From contig PHAB01000020.1 of NCBI GenBank assembly GCA_002840275.1, positions 1 to 64,000 of the forward strand: 64,000 nt of DNA, given 5' to 3'. The position numbers were made by a program, and so were the translations under genes. Below the pieces are notes generated by a model that saw only the letters and a program-made list of their open reading frames with translations, did no database searches and was not told the DNA's origin. Positions 44,901 to 52,687 of the stretch are shown one piece after another. How positions within the stretch are numbered: the stretch's first letter is position 1; every line of letters starts with the position of its first letter. The stretch comes from Firmicutes bacterium HGW-Firmicutes-14 (lineage in GTDB: Bacteria; Bacillota; Thermincolia; Thermincolales; UBA2595).

Positions 44901-47900
44901 CCCTGACCACGTGGAAGTTTAACGGTTCCCAGCTGAGTTATACTAACAACCTAACCTGGGAGAGCCCGGCCTATGAATACGGTTTCGCCAGGTTCAGGTT
45001 TACGACCCCCAGCATTGCCAGTGGAGCCCAGGAGGGCTGGTGGTACATGTTCCGGCTGTACGCCGAGAGCAGTGCCAAGCGGAACCCTACAGTTGCCGAC
45101 TATGGGGCCATGTTGATGGTCAAGTCCAATGACACCACACCCCCCGAAGCCCCCTCTTCAGGTCCTGCCCTGACACCGGGCAAAACTGATATGAAACTGG
45201 CCTGGGGTGCTTCGGCCAACAGCGCCGGGGATTTAGGAGCTTATAGTATTTATCGTTCCGAAGACGGGACCAATTATCACCTGATAGGTTCTACCGCTTC
45301 CACCGGGTTTATGGATTACGGACTCAAGCCGGGAATAACCTATTATTACAGGGTCGCTTCTGTGGACCTGCATGGAAACATTTCCGCACCGGTTTCCGCC
45401 AGTGCGGCGACCCAGGCTTACAGTATCCTCAGTGATACTGTACCGCCCAACCGGCCGGAAAAACTGACTCTTGGCACCCCCGAACGTTCCCAGGTATTGC
45501 TGACCTGGACCCACGGCTCGGCTGAAACTGACGGGGTGGTCGGATATGCCGTGTACCGCAGCAGAAATAATGTAGAATACCTCCGGGTAGGAAACAGCTT
45601 CGACCTGTCCCTGACGGATATGGGCCTGCGCGGAAATACCCTTTATTATTACAAGGTCGGAGCCTATGACCAGACAGGCAATTTATCTGACCTGACCGCA
45701 CCGGTTTCCACAATTACCGGCAGGACCGGTGACGATTCAGTGGAAGGAACACTCTGCCTGTCATGCCACGAAGAAGGACGGACGCCCCCGGACGGTTATA
45801 CCGTGGACCACAGGATATCTTCGGCTTACCGGAAGAGCAAACACAACGTGGATTTCCCTGTATACACCATGAAGGACGGAAGCCAGTTTGAAAGCAACTG
45901 TACCAAGTGTCACGTGCCCCACGGCTCAGATTATCCGTATTTACTCAGGGCTCCTGACAACAATGAACTGTGTGCCATCTGCCATACTGACCCGTCAGGG
46001 GGTGGAAGGTATTCCGGTATTACCGAATTCAACAAGACCGCCCACGGCCAGCCGGCCACCGGGTTCAGTTACGAGTTCCAGTCTGACACACCCCGGTACT
46101 GGGTCAGTGAGAGGGTTTATGCCGACGCGGGCAGGTGCTATAACTGTCACGACCCCCATGGCAGGTTTGTGCCGGGGACAGAGAATACTACCCAGGAATA
46201 CATTAAGAGCTCCGCGGTGGCCGGGACCGGTGACAACCTGAACGAACTCTGTTACGGCTGCCACGGGGACAGCTATACCTATAATGAATACGGTGGTGAG
46301 ACTGTTTATAAGGAGACTTATCACGGCAAGACAGATACTAATCCTGAGACAGGGCTGCCCTATAATGACAAGATGTGGCTGAGTGACTACGGAAACGGGG
46401 AGTGCATAAACTGCCACGAACCCCACAAGGACGCCGAAGGGGCCATGCTTCGCTACCCGGTTAACGTGACTGATGCTGATAAAAACAAGCTGTGCCTTAC
46501 CTGTCATGATCGGGAAGATATTCTTGTTGACACCGGTTTGTTCGATGGCTCAGGAGTCTATAACAATTCCAAGCACGCCCTTAATGCCCAGTGGCTGGAG
46601 GACTTTAATACCGTCGGCGGCCAGGTCTATAACAAGACCACGTGGAATAAGGGAGTCTGCCTTGTATGCCATAACTCCCACGGCCGCACAACAGACGGCA
46701 GTACCAGCGCAGATAAAGTAATACCAAAGATGCTGGTAGTCAATGACGGCCCCAACAGCGAAATCTGCAATAAGTGCCACGAATATCCGTCTATCGCCGA
46801 CATAACTGTGGGTTACCCGGGTTTCTCCACCTTCAGCCAGGGTGTCCATAAAAGCAAGGCCCAGTGGCCCGGGGGCAGGTATTATCCGGAACCTGCTTCA
46901 GCCGAAGTCAAAGGGAAATGCATCAACTGCCATGACCCCCATGGGACAGCCGTGATAGATGCCTGGGGCAATGTCACAAACATTGTGGGCAACGTCTTTG
47001 ACTGGGAAGAAAAGGTCTGCTATGAATGTCATGACGGGATAACGGCCGCCAGCAACCTGAAATTCTGGGAAGAACAGGGTATCGGCCACCTGCCGGGGGC
47101 CTCTTACCTGGTGCATTCCTTTGATGAAGACATTAAAACCGCGGAACGGCACGTGGAGTGCCTGGATTGCCACAATGTCCACGCTGTTCAGGATTTTGAC
47201 GCCACAGAAGACCTGACCACCAGGTTGTCCAAGGCCTTTAAAGGAGTCAGCGGTGTTAAGGTAACAGGTTCGCCTTCGGTTAATACGCCGGATCCCACCA
47301 GCCAGACATGGAAGGATAATCCTTACGCCGTAAGCGGATACAGTTACCTGTTTCTTGAAAATGTAGATACAGAGCCTGCAGAATTGAGAGAATACATGGT
47401 CTGCTTTAAATGCCATTCCAGTTATTCAGGAGCGACAACGGGTGGAAAGCGGATAATTGCTTATTTGAATCCGAATAATGTTTCAACTCACGGCTTCAGT
47501 TTTACTGAAAAGACATCTTTCATTAACACTAAAATCAATTCGATTCCTGATAAGCTGTTTCCCAATGATACGTCTAAACCGGGTTATGCCTTCCATCCCA
47601 GTAACCCTAATCAGCGTTTTAACCTGACATGCTCTGATTGTCACGGAAATCCGGATACCACCGGCGGCAAACCAAGGGGGCCTCATGGTTCGAACTGGGA
47701 GTACATATTGAAGGGTAATCCCCGAAGTTCCAGCTTCTGCAATGAGTGCCATCCGGCAACACAATATGGAAGTGATTCTGCAGCTGCAACATTGTCTGAC
47801 AGTGACCCGGGAGGCGCATATCACCGGAAGTCAAACCATTATGGTGATTTGCAGAGCAAGATCGATACAAATGCCGCTGAAGCATTTATGTCCACCTTCG

Positions 47901-48151
47901 GCACAAATGTCTGTCGCTACTGCCACTTTGCCGGCTATATGCAGAACAGCACCAAATATGTCTCTGTCCATGGCGAAAATGCGGCGTTTTCCACTGCATC
48001 AAACGGCAGTTACAGGGCCGAAAAGGGACTCAACGGTTACTTCATCAAGACGGTTGACGTGGTAGGCGGACAAGGGCAAAGGTCGTGTGATACAATGGCT
48101 GTAACGGGAATATCATCTTATTCCTGCAGCCACGGATCTAAATCATATTAA
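38987..48151 (+). CDS. Giant FN3/multiheme c-type cytochrome (3054 residues, ~45 heme sites)
   Basis: It has a signal peptide (residues ~18-38) and a first heme site at Cys53 (CTSCH). A beta domain runs to ~225, then FN3 domains at ~229-330 and ~335-454. Heme block A (474-1569) holds 25 CXXCH and three CX3CH sites (Cys856, Cys1249, Cys1564). FN3 domains at ~1590-1805, a non-heme beta region (~1805-2045) and two more FN3 (~2048-2247) follow. Heme block B (2257-2980) holds 16 CXXCH. Total: 42 CXXCH plus 3 CX3CH. Many sites have the CHxPHG doubled-CXXCH form. AGGTGAGG is spaced for ATG 38987. Large secreted multiheme proteins of this type serve long-range extracellular electron transfer; that role here is inferred. 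The frame is intact over 9.2 kb. Confidence 0.95.
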   Translation: MKIINMGKSYKKRLRRWLPAIMAIAACLIIPAVAFGWPSNHVDSSATGDLPYCTSCHTYEAGYLTIESINGKAPRSNSVTITQTGTFDMTFRTVGLGYGRFTVAGSIQVPDTSKWALSQTGGGDTPWFIAQQSTIYGAPAESPYMWSTAFPAVDNPNSQKGVTIDDGSSSGAYIDRNLTAHDEQFTVHVDVYDQLPLGTYTLKIWGVGTSSAGKLSYNEQILSVNVTNDTTKPDTPTGLSASPASASSIGLSWNASSDPEPNSTGIDGYEVYRAPDESGSPGAYEYVGYTSSASYTDDELKSGTKYHYIITAVDNAGNISDYSAPASATTGTGAREDGAPSAPTGVKAFMVDQENGSNKVVRIQWNNNTEGDIVGYKVYRATELAGSYALITQSLVTTMTAVEINASPRVVVNSVYYVDTVFKYGTTYYYKVVAVDVDGKASVMSSYTAITPAVDQGAVNPHGGYDDPANAGLCGNCHSTHSARGSELIYYSSITDSCYTCHDGSQSKYNTKAAFDPVSNPSHHKVPEGRYSCDVCHNPHYSSPITIKVDGDTVNETVYRLLSAVSKEDGLIKRRGNEFCWACHGVNSDLPNPFGQDHKTAFINSKHNTVAPTSEETQIICLNCHAPHGSKDYPLIITANSANFCITCHQDNGFTETKLYDDSDTFTGLYLDNLSNKYLGTIHEQNFYGRNTCTMCHEPHGHITNRYMLRDPYNDHYNNSGNGNNVNGYPYGPVDWSADWNTESKTICFRCHDSQYYVGINGAGSSTVGSNFGNGNGKNYHDHSTKLKVSCRACHDPHSGQSRFQNSSPGWQLDNAHYINFDWAYRTGIAAESVYENTLAFIPAYGVNLEETGYSCAVTCHNLDHHISGGTFKSYIRTGNSPALKCAACHDFDTFDRNSRHPVLENGDESNVMVTCEQCHIEDHTKHDESNPYGLRATLTSNWAYTPDSTTLGTVIDPDTGEEVPAYGEFCWHCHGAGPDNRTILSDQYTKFINKPHSLLERDGSKNPYGPGIDNPCMKCHEHHSSTNVRLIRTVLDGVAIDAASDTGKINACMACHDGSPGDVDISAKYNAASHGGHYIKSDPTKKLLCTECHDPHGSVNVSYLLDTSNKYNTGITFPTDILVKGQSRDFCLACHPTSEEPERVYNTVYTIKVNESVNYKVYIQPLPYPDRIADHKSAGARECVVCHDAHKPWPPTGGEDRCYDCHSSDGEAYDIRALAGLDSETEGYYPGLNSHHRITDASTTSNTCVERCHTPHPHSPRADLIKTDHLIGDEKSMCLKCHSTVAEETYKSPYTIDAAQYALGPHDYVIPIRIFSDNSTFKGNCDKCHVPHGSTFAPLLKLRKDELCVDCHNGVTRDGSGNIIRDIKTQYEAQGHKYTEYPTAKMYCDECHVPHGSTNDNYLRDADTYAPTQTVTLVSDGVYQQQQFPEGISGVDYSPRKFCIVCHIEYREGVTSYVYYSSETSPGSYVAIPGIRKVLDHVTINEHVYGDTTECTICHNAHDPEPVGSDYDCFNCHGKDGYATRIEPLTGYGGYGGGYEWPTVAKATYHPIYDANSKGTNDCMVMCHKPHMHDPRANMLLDKRATAGDTTAPAAPASLDVNASSAVQADLSWPASESPDVFGYFVYRKIGAAGTWQKYGAVNNTVYNDEGQTSVTVWFYDGGLKPGTTYYYKVSAKDRNENESGQTAEVSVTPSLASDSTSPATPANLKATVPTTAGSTRLSLSWSAATDNYRVVQYYVYRGDAEDFIPSASNLVAKTGLTSVTDSGLTPETGYYYRVSAVDENGNVSSAAAPVYAKTDSADKYAARGLYSEDGDILEIRDIDGNYTTDFALGSNIIVKVKSDDGLDNAQTKRIYFKDHLNNIIATYETAMYSTDGIYEVFTFNIQLPTQTADGMSLYSGAYMLQADVYTKTAVHLTPYQVIRYGATAKGFRFYKDSARTQEAFSFPPNTTVYAKVFTDYPGGTTYVSPSLTTWKFNGSQLSYTNNLTWESPAYEYGFARFRFTTPSIASGAQEGWWYMFRLYAESSAKRNPTVADYGAMLMVKSNDTTPPEAPSSGPALTPGKTDMKLAWGASANSAGDLGAYSIYRSEDGTNYHLIGSTASTGFMDYGLKPGITYYYRVASVDLHGNISAPVSASAATQAYSILSDTVPPNRPEKLTLGTPERSQVLLTWTHGSAETDGVVGYAVYRSRNNVEYLRVGNSFDLSLTDMGLRGNTLYYYKVGAYDQTGNLSDLTAPVSTITGRTGDDSVEGTLCLSCHEEGRTPPDGYTVDHRISSAYRKSKHNVDFPVYTMKDGSQFESNCTKCHVPHGSDYPYLLRAPDNNELCAICHTDPSGGGRYSGITEFNKTAHGQPATGFSYEFQSDTPRYWVSERVYADAGRCYNCHDPHGRFVPGTENTTQEYIKSSAVAGTGDNLNELCYGCHGDSYTYNEYGGETVYKETYHGKTDTNPETGLPYNDKMWLSDYGNGECINCHEPHKDAEGAMLRYPVNVTDADKNKLCLTCHDREDILVDTGLFDGSGVYNNSKHALNAQWLEDFNTVGGQVYNKTTWNKGVCLVCHNSHGRTTDGSTSADKVIPKMLVVNDGPNSEICNKCHEYPSIADITVGYPGFSTFSQGVHKSKAQWPGGRYYPEPASAEVKGKCINCHDPHGTAVIDAWGNVTNIVGNVFDWEEKVCYECHDGITAASNLKFWEEQGIGHLPGASYLVHSFDEDIKTAERHVECLDCHNVHAVQDFDATEDLTTRLSKAFKGVSGVKVTGSPSVNTPDPTSQTWKDNPYAVSGYSYLFLENVDTEPAELREYMVCFKCHSSYSGATTGGKRIIAYLNPNNVSTHGFSFTEKTSFINTKINSIPDKLFPNDTSKPGYAFHPSNPNQRFNLTCSDCHGNPDTTGGKPRGPHGSNWEYILKGNPRSSSFCNECHPATQYGSDSAAATLSDSDPGGAYHRKSNHYGDLQSKIDTNAAEAFMSTFGTNVCRYCHFAGYMQNSTKYVSVHGENAAFSTASNGSYRAEKGLNGYFIKTVDVVGGQGQRSCDTMAVTGISSYSCSHGSKSY

Positions 48152-48159
48152 AGCCCGGT

Positions 48160-48184
48160 GACAGGTGGTACCAAGCCACCTGTC
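48160..48184 (+). terminator. Hairpin after the giant cytochrome gene, possible partial terminator
   Basis: GACAGGTGG (48160-48168) pairs perfectly with CCACCTGTC (48176-48184) across a 7-base loop. Only a weak T tract (CTGTTATTG) follows. It may lower, rather than stop, transcription into resB/ccsA or protect the upstream mRNA. Confidence 0.55.
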
Positions 48185-48224
48185 CTGTTATTGCAAATAA
48201 TTTCTTTGTATAAAGGAGTTTAAC

Positions 48225-49217
48225 ATGAAAACCGGCAACCTTGCCAAATTGGCCCTGGGATTGATGCTGGCCCTGCTTTTCGGTATATTGACTGATTTCT
48301 ATATTTTCCCCGGAAAAAATCAGGCCAGGTTGTTTTTCCGCTCAGGTCTGATGGTGGCGCTGTTGTTTGGCCTGGCGGCGAGTCTGCTTGCCTGTAACCT
48401 GACCAGGGTTTCAGTAATGTCCAGGCAGGCCAAAATTACCGGTTCAAACACCGCCAAACGGGGTTCAGTCATTTTTCACCTGGGGCTTGTACTGATTCTT
48501 TTTGGCTTTGGCATTTCCGCCCTCTTTGGCATGAAGGGACGGGTGATGATCCCGGAGGGGGTTGCGGTCAGGTTCCCTTCCGAAATAAGCAGTGTGGAAA
48601 CAGGAAAATTGCATAGTTTTGAGGAATACACCGTGGGTTTAAATGAAATGGAACTGGTCAGGGAAGGTGAAAACATCGGACAGGTGCGAAGCCATGTGGA
48701 TTTTATAACCAATGGCCAATCCGGCCGTCGTGTTATTGAGATTAACCGCCCGGCAAAGTTCAGGGGTTATTACTGGCGCTCAATGAACTGGGGATATTCC
48801 GTTCATTTAATAATAAAAAGCGAAGATATGACAGTATTAGACAATTTCTTAAATATTGCCACCCACAGGGACGGGTTATATTACGACAGGTACTCTGTTC
48901 CTGACCTGGGTGAATTCCAGGTGCGTTTTTACGCCAATATGCCGGTTCAGGGCAAGCCGGCGGAAAAAGCCGTTTTCCCTGACAGGCCCGCAGTGGAAAT
49001 AAAGTTATTAAGTTCCGATACCTCCGGTGCGGAACCCGGGGGCCCAATAATACCTCTGGGTCAGACAGGGAAACTGGGCAATTACACGGTTTCATTTTCG
49101 GAGCACCGGTTTTGGGAAGAATTTGATGTTTCCAGTGACCCCGGTGAATCCTTTATCTTCCTGGGGAGTATTCTGGCAGTTGCGGGGTTGTTTTTGAGGG
49201 TTGTTTTTAGGGGTTGA
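48225..49217 (+). CDS. resB: ResB/Ccs1-like cytochrome c biogenesis protein
   Basis: This 330-residue protein has membrane helices at ~8-30, ~38-60 and ~82-105, a large external beta domain, and the family end DVSSDPGESFIFLGSILAVAGLFLRVVF. ResB with CcsA/ResC forms the System II heme lyase that attaches heme to CXXCH outside the membrane. It is placed directly after the giant cytochrome and before ccsA. Family members are often longer, and the helices are fewer than in fused forms. AAAGGAG precedes ATG. Confidence 0.9.
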   Translation: MKTGNLAKLALGLMLALLFGILTDFYIFPGKNQARLFFRSGLMVALLFGLAASLLACNLTRVSVMSRQAKITGSNTAKRGSVIFHLGLVLILFGFGISALFGMKGRVMIPEGVAVRFPSEISSVETGKLHSFEEYTVGLNEMELVREGENIGQVRSHVDFITNGQSGRRVIEINRPAKFRGYYWRSMNWGYSVHLIIKSEDMTVLDNFLNIATHRDGLYYDRYSVPDLGEFQVRFYANMPVQGKPAEKAVFPDRPAVEIKLLSSDTSGAEPGGPIIPLGQTGKLGNYTVSFSEHRFWEEFDVSSDPGESFIFLGSILAVAGLFLRVVFRG

Positions 49218-49260
49218 TTGCGAGGTTGATTTCAGGGGCAGGTAAGGAGGCAGCGGGTTT

Positions 49261-50106
49261 ATGTCTGAACCGGAAATGCTCTTTTTTTGGATTACTGTTA
49301 CCAGCTATGTCCTGGTGACCCTGCTGTATATTAACTGGATTACGGGAAGCAGGATATCTGCTGCAAAGGCTGAAAGAGCGCTGATCTGGAGTGGTTTCCT
49401 GGCCAATACTGCAGTGGTTGTAACCCGGACCGTCACTTCAGGGCACCTGCCTGTCAGGACGTTATATGAATTGAATGTTACTGTCGCCTGGCTTATAGTA
49501 GGGGTATACCTGACAGCCCGGAGGGTTTACAGCAATACATCACTGGTCGGATTAATTTCCGTTCCTTTTGCTTTCCTGGTAATGGGCTGGGGTTATGCCG
49601 AGAATCCCGCCATTGAACCCCTGACCGCCGCATACAAAAGCAGCTGGCTGGCAGTTCACGTGCTTTTTGCCCTGCTTTCCACGGCATGTTATGTTTTTGC
49701 CACCGGGACAAGCATCATGTATTTGCTGAGGAACCGGTTCACCGGGGCAGCCGGGGTAAAATACAGGTTACTGCCGGATCCGGCTGATTTGGACCGAATT
49801 TCGGTCAGGCTGGTCATGTTCGGTTTTCTGTCAGGCACCATAATGCTGCTAAGCGGTTCCATATGGGCGAAACTGCTGTGGGGCAGTTACTGGAGCTGGG
49901 ATCCGGTGGAAACATGGTCTCTGATCAGCTGGTTGGTATACGGTATTTATCTTCACCTGTATTCTACTTTTGGCTGGAGGGGAAATAAACTGGCCTGGCT
50001 GTGCCTGGGATGCCTGGCGACCAATATCATCAGTTTCTGGGCTGTAGGTATCGTCACACCCGATACCTATCATAACCTGGAACTTATTACCCGCCCTGTT
50101 GACTAA
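49261..50106 (+). CDS. ccsA: CcsA/ResC-like cytochrome c heme lyase subunit
   Basis: This 281-residue protein has eight predicted helices and the tryptophan-rich heme-binding motif WGSYWSWDPVETWSLISWLVYGIYLHLY (positions about 202-230). Flanking His residues (VHVLFALLS; LHLYSTF) are placed for heme ligation. It transports or presents heme for ligation in System II, partnered by ResB. TAAGGAGG precedes ATG. It overlaps a possible earlier start of the next NHL-type protein. A dedicated pair beside ~60 heme sites fits a high maturation demand. Confidence 0.93.
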   Translation: MSEPEMLFFWITVTSYVLVTLLYINWITGSRISAAKAERALIWSGFLANTAVVVTRTVTSGHLPVRTLYELNVTVAWLIVGVYLTARRVYSNTSLVGLISVPFAFLVMGWGYAENPAIEPLTAAYKSSWLAVHVLFALLSTACYVFATGTSIMYLLRNRFTGAAGVKYRLLPDPADLDRISVRLVMFGFLSGTIMLLSGSIWAKLLWGSYWSWDPVETWSLISWLVYGIYLHLYSTFGWRGNKLAWLCLGCLATNIISFWAVGIVTPDTYHNLELITRPVD

Positions 50107-50137
50107 AGACCGCTGGCAACGAATAGAGGGGAATCTT

Positions 50138-51067
50138 ATGGCCGCAAAAAACATGCCAAAATATACATATGGATTTTTGGTGATAGCTGCACTGGCTTTG
50201 ACGGCTGCTGTGGCCTGGATGATTTTCGGCCGGTCCGGACCGGCTGTAAAATTAAAACACAATACATTGAACGAAAAAGACCCGCCTGTTTACCTGGGTG
50301 AAATTAAAGTTCCTGATAATAAGAAACCTATTTGGGTTTATGTTTATGAAGAGAATCTTTTTGTCAGTTATACAGAAGAAGAAAACATAGATATCTTTTC
50401 TTTAACCGGTGAGAAGTTAAGAGAATTAAGGGCCAAGATTACAAAAAGCGAAGGGGCTCCCCAGGGGATGCTGAAAACCTCCAGGGGCATGCTGGTAGCT
50501 GACTATCAAAACGGGGGAATCGGGTTTTTTGCAGATAATGGCCGGTTGCTGGATGCTTATTATGTGACTGCTGACAACAGGCCGATAAAACCGGTCAGTG
50601 CCGCTGTTTACAATGACGTGCTGTATATTACCGATGTAAATATTAACGGTTGGCTGGCTGTTTTGCAGGATGGAGAAATGATCATGGAAATTAAGGGCGA
50701 TGACGAAAAAAAGAGAATGGAATTTCCCTACGGTATTGCTGTAACCGGTGATGGCCGGGTCATAGTCACCGACCCGGCGGGAGGACGGGTTAAGGTTTTT
50801 AACTGTGCCGGGTGGTATGCCTTTGATTTACCCGCTTCCGAGTTAGGCATGAAGAACCCCCAGGGTGTTATCATAGACGGCCTGGGCCGGATACACTTAG
50901 TCGATAACGGCTCCGGGTATGTATTTGTGTTTGATAATTCCGGCAATTACCTGTTTAAGTACGGAGAGGGGTTAAAAAACCCCTCAAATATAGCTGCCGA
51001 CCGGGAGAACAGGGTTATTTACATAGCCAATACAGAGGATGAGAGTATTTCAATCTGGGGGTACTGA
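50138..51067 (+). CDS. NHL-like beta-propeller protein, membrane-anchored
   Basis: This 309-residue protein has an N-terminal membrane helix (YGFLVIAALALTAAVAWMIF). A divergent propeller follows with blades such as VFVSYTEEENIDIFSLTG-like, MLVADYQNGGIGFF, LYITDVNINGWLAVL, VIVTDPAGGRVKVF, IHLVDNGSGYVFVFD and IYIANTEDESISIW. It is related to the two NHL proteins upstream but less regular. GAGGGGAATCTT is placed for ATG 50138 rather than TTG 50099. It is the last gene of the cytochrome cluster on this strand before an unrelated radical SAM gene. Confidence 0.88.
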   Translation: MAAKNMPKYTYGFLVIAALALTAAVAWMIFGRSGPAVKLKHNTLNEKDPPVYLGEIKVPDNKKPIWVYVYEENLFVSYTEEENIDIFSLTGEKLRELRAKITKSEGAPQGMLKTSRGMLVADYQNGGIGFFADNGRLLDAYYVTADNRPIKPVSAAVYNDVLYITDVNINGWLAVLQDGEMIMEIKGDDEKKRMEFPYGIAVTGDGRVIVTDPAGGRVKVFNCAGWYAFDLPASELGMKNPQGVIIDGLGRIHLVDNGSGYVFVFDNSGNYLFKYGEGLKNPSNIAADRENRVIYIANTEDESISIWGY

Positions 51068-51162
51068 TGAAATAATTCAATTAAAGAAAATGTCGTTATA
51101 AGAAGGAAAAACAGACAATATGTCCGAAAACAAACCCTATACTGCTTTTTGGAGGAGAACTT

Positions 51163-52605
51163 ATGGCAAGGGTTATATTAGTTACCCCCGACTACCACTG
51201 TGGAGTGGTTGAATCGGCAGGACGCTGGCCTCATATTGGCTTTGTATATATAGCAGGAGAGTTGCGTAAGTACGGGCATGAGGTAAAAATATATGATGCC
51301 ATGGCCAAAAATCATAATTTGGATCAAATTCTGGCCAACATTATAAATTATGACCCTGATGTGGTAGCCACTACCGCGTATACAGCGACTGTACCGGCGG
51401 CGATTGAATTACTGCGCAGGGTGAAAGAATGGAAAAACCAAGCATTTACAGTAATGGGAGGGGTACACCCCACCTTTTGTTATAACGAAATTTTAACTGA
51501 GTCCCCTTTTATCGATGTAATAGTACGTTATGAAGGGGAATTTACTTTTCCCGAACTTATTGCTGCCTGGGAAAAAGGAGAGGATTTCAAAAAAATTGAT
51601 GGGATTGCGTTCCGGCGAAAAGGCAGGGTGACAGCTACTACTGCCAGACCATTTATAACGGACCTTGATAGTCTAAATCCTGCCTGGGATTTACTTGACT
51701 GGAATGACTACACCTTTTATATTCAGCCGGGTTCGCGTTTAGCAATTATTTCCACTTCCCGGGGCTGTCTTCATAATTGTGCCTTTTGTTCCCAGCAAAA
51801 GTTTTGGAACCGGACGTGGCGGGCCCGCAGTGCGGAAAGCGTTGCCGCTGAAATTGAACTGCTGGTCCAAAAATACGGGGTAGAAGTGTTTTTCATTTCC
51901 GACGAGTATCCTACTGCCGACCGTGAACGCTGGGAGGCAATCCTGGACCGGCTGATTCAAAAAGACCTTGGGGCCATGTTCCTTATCGAAACCAGGGTGG
52001 ATGACATAGTGCGGGACAAGGATATCATTGATAAATACAGGCAGGCGGGCATAATTCATATTTACGTGGGGATTGAAGCAACTTCCCAGGATACCCTGGA
52101 TACTTTTAAGAAGGGTTTCGGTGCCAATGATTCAAAAAGAGCCCTTGATATTATCCACAGCGCCGGCATAGTCAGTGAAACCTCGTTTATTTTGGGCACT
52201 CCTTCCGACACAAAGGACAGTATTAACGAAACTTTGGCCCTGGCCCAGGCTTACAACCCTGATTTTGCCCATTTTCTGCTGCTGGCCCCATGGCCGTATG
52301 CTGATATGTATGACGAACTTGCACCTCATATCTGTACAAGGGACTATGCAAAGTATAACCTCGTCGAGCCGGTAATCAAACCCGGTAAAATGACTACTGA
52401 TGAGCTGTTCTCCGAAGTATTAAACTGTTATAAAAAATTTTACTTTAGAAAGATACCTGAATGGGTCAAATTAAAGAATGATTTCAAACGGCGGTATGCC
52501 ATTCAATCCATGAAAGCTATCATGGATAACTCTTTTCTTAAAGACCATGTTCTGAAACTTGGAACTATGCCAAAAACCGTGGAAAAGCTCCTTAAGTCTG
52601 ATTGA
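51163..52605 (+). CDS. Cobalamin-binding radical SAM protein
   Basis: This 480-residue protein has an N-terminal B12-binding-type domain (~1-135, VILVTPDYHCGV...HIGFVYIAGELRKYGHEVKIYDA, MGGVHPTFCYNEIL). A radical SAM domain follows with CLHNCAFC (Cys202, 206, 209 bind the [4Fe-4S] cluster), then FFISDEYPTADRERW and YVGIEATSQDTLDTFKKGF. This is the BchE/P-methyltransferase-like group, which performs methylations, cyclisations or ring changes. The real substrate is unknown. GGAGGAG precedes ATG. Its stop codon overlaps the -35 box of the RND-pump promoter. Confidence 0.9.
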   Translation: MARVILVTPDYHCGVVESAGRWPHIGFVYIAGELRKYGHEVKIYDAMAKNHNLDQILANIINYDPDVVATTAYTATVPAAIELLRRVKEWKNQAFTVMGGVHPTFCYNEILTESPFIDVIVRYEGEFTFPELIAAWEKGEDFKKIDGIAFRRKGRVTATTARPFITDLDSLNPAWDLLDWNDYTFYIQPGSRLAIISTSRGCLHNCAFCSQQKFWNRTWRARSAESVAAEIELLVQKYGVEVFFISDEYPTADRERWEAILDRLIQKDLGAMFLIETRVDDIVRDKDIIDKYRQAGIIHIYVGIEATSQDTLDTFKKGFGANDSKRALDIIHSAGIVSETSFILGTPSDTKDSINETLALAQAYNPDFAHFLLLAPWPYADMYDELAPHICTRDYAKYNLVEPVIKPGKMTTDELFSEVLNCYKKFYFRKIPEWVKLKNDFKRRYAIQSMKAIMDNSFLKDHVLKLGTMPKTVEKLLKSD

Positions 52606-52630
52606 CAGGGTTTGGACAGTATGGTAAAAT
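52602..52630 (+). promoter_or_regulatory. SigmaA promoter of the RND pump
   Basis: TTGACA (52602-52607), 17 bases, TAAAAT (52625-52630): near-consensus. The expected start is about 52637, right at the edge of the palindromic operator. Confidence 0.8.
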
Positions 52631-52637
52631 CGTATCA

Positions 52638-52653
52638 GACCGACTAGTCGGTC
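52638..52653. promoter_or_regulatory. TetR-type operator
   Basis: GACCGACTAGTCGGTC is a perfect 16-bp palindrome lying on the predicted transcription start. It is the common form of operator bound by TetR/AcrR repressors of efflux genes. No tetR gene is in this window. Confidence 0.75.
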
Positions 52654-52687
52654 GGAAATACTCTGTTGATCATGGGGGGAGTCCTAA

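Noticed and set aside
41009-46507. Many 100-170 residue minus-strand ORFs inside the giant cytochrome gene
   Set aside because: They arise because the repeated CHxPHG coding sequence is open on the other strand; they are repetitive, with no starts supported by ribosome sites.
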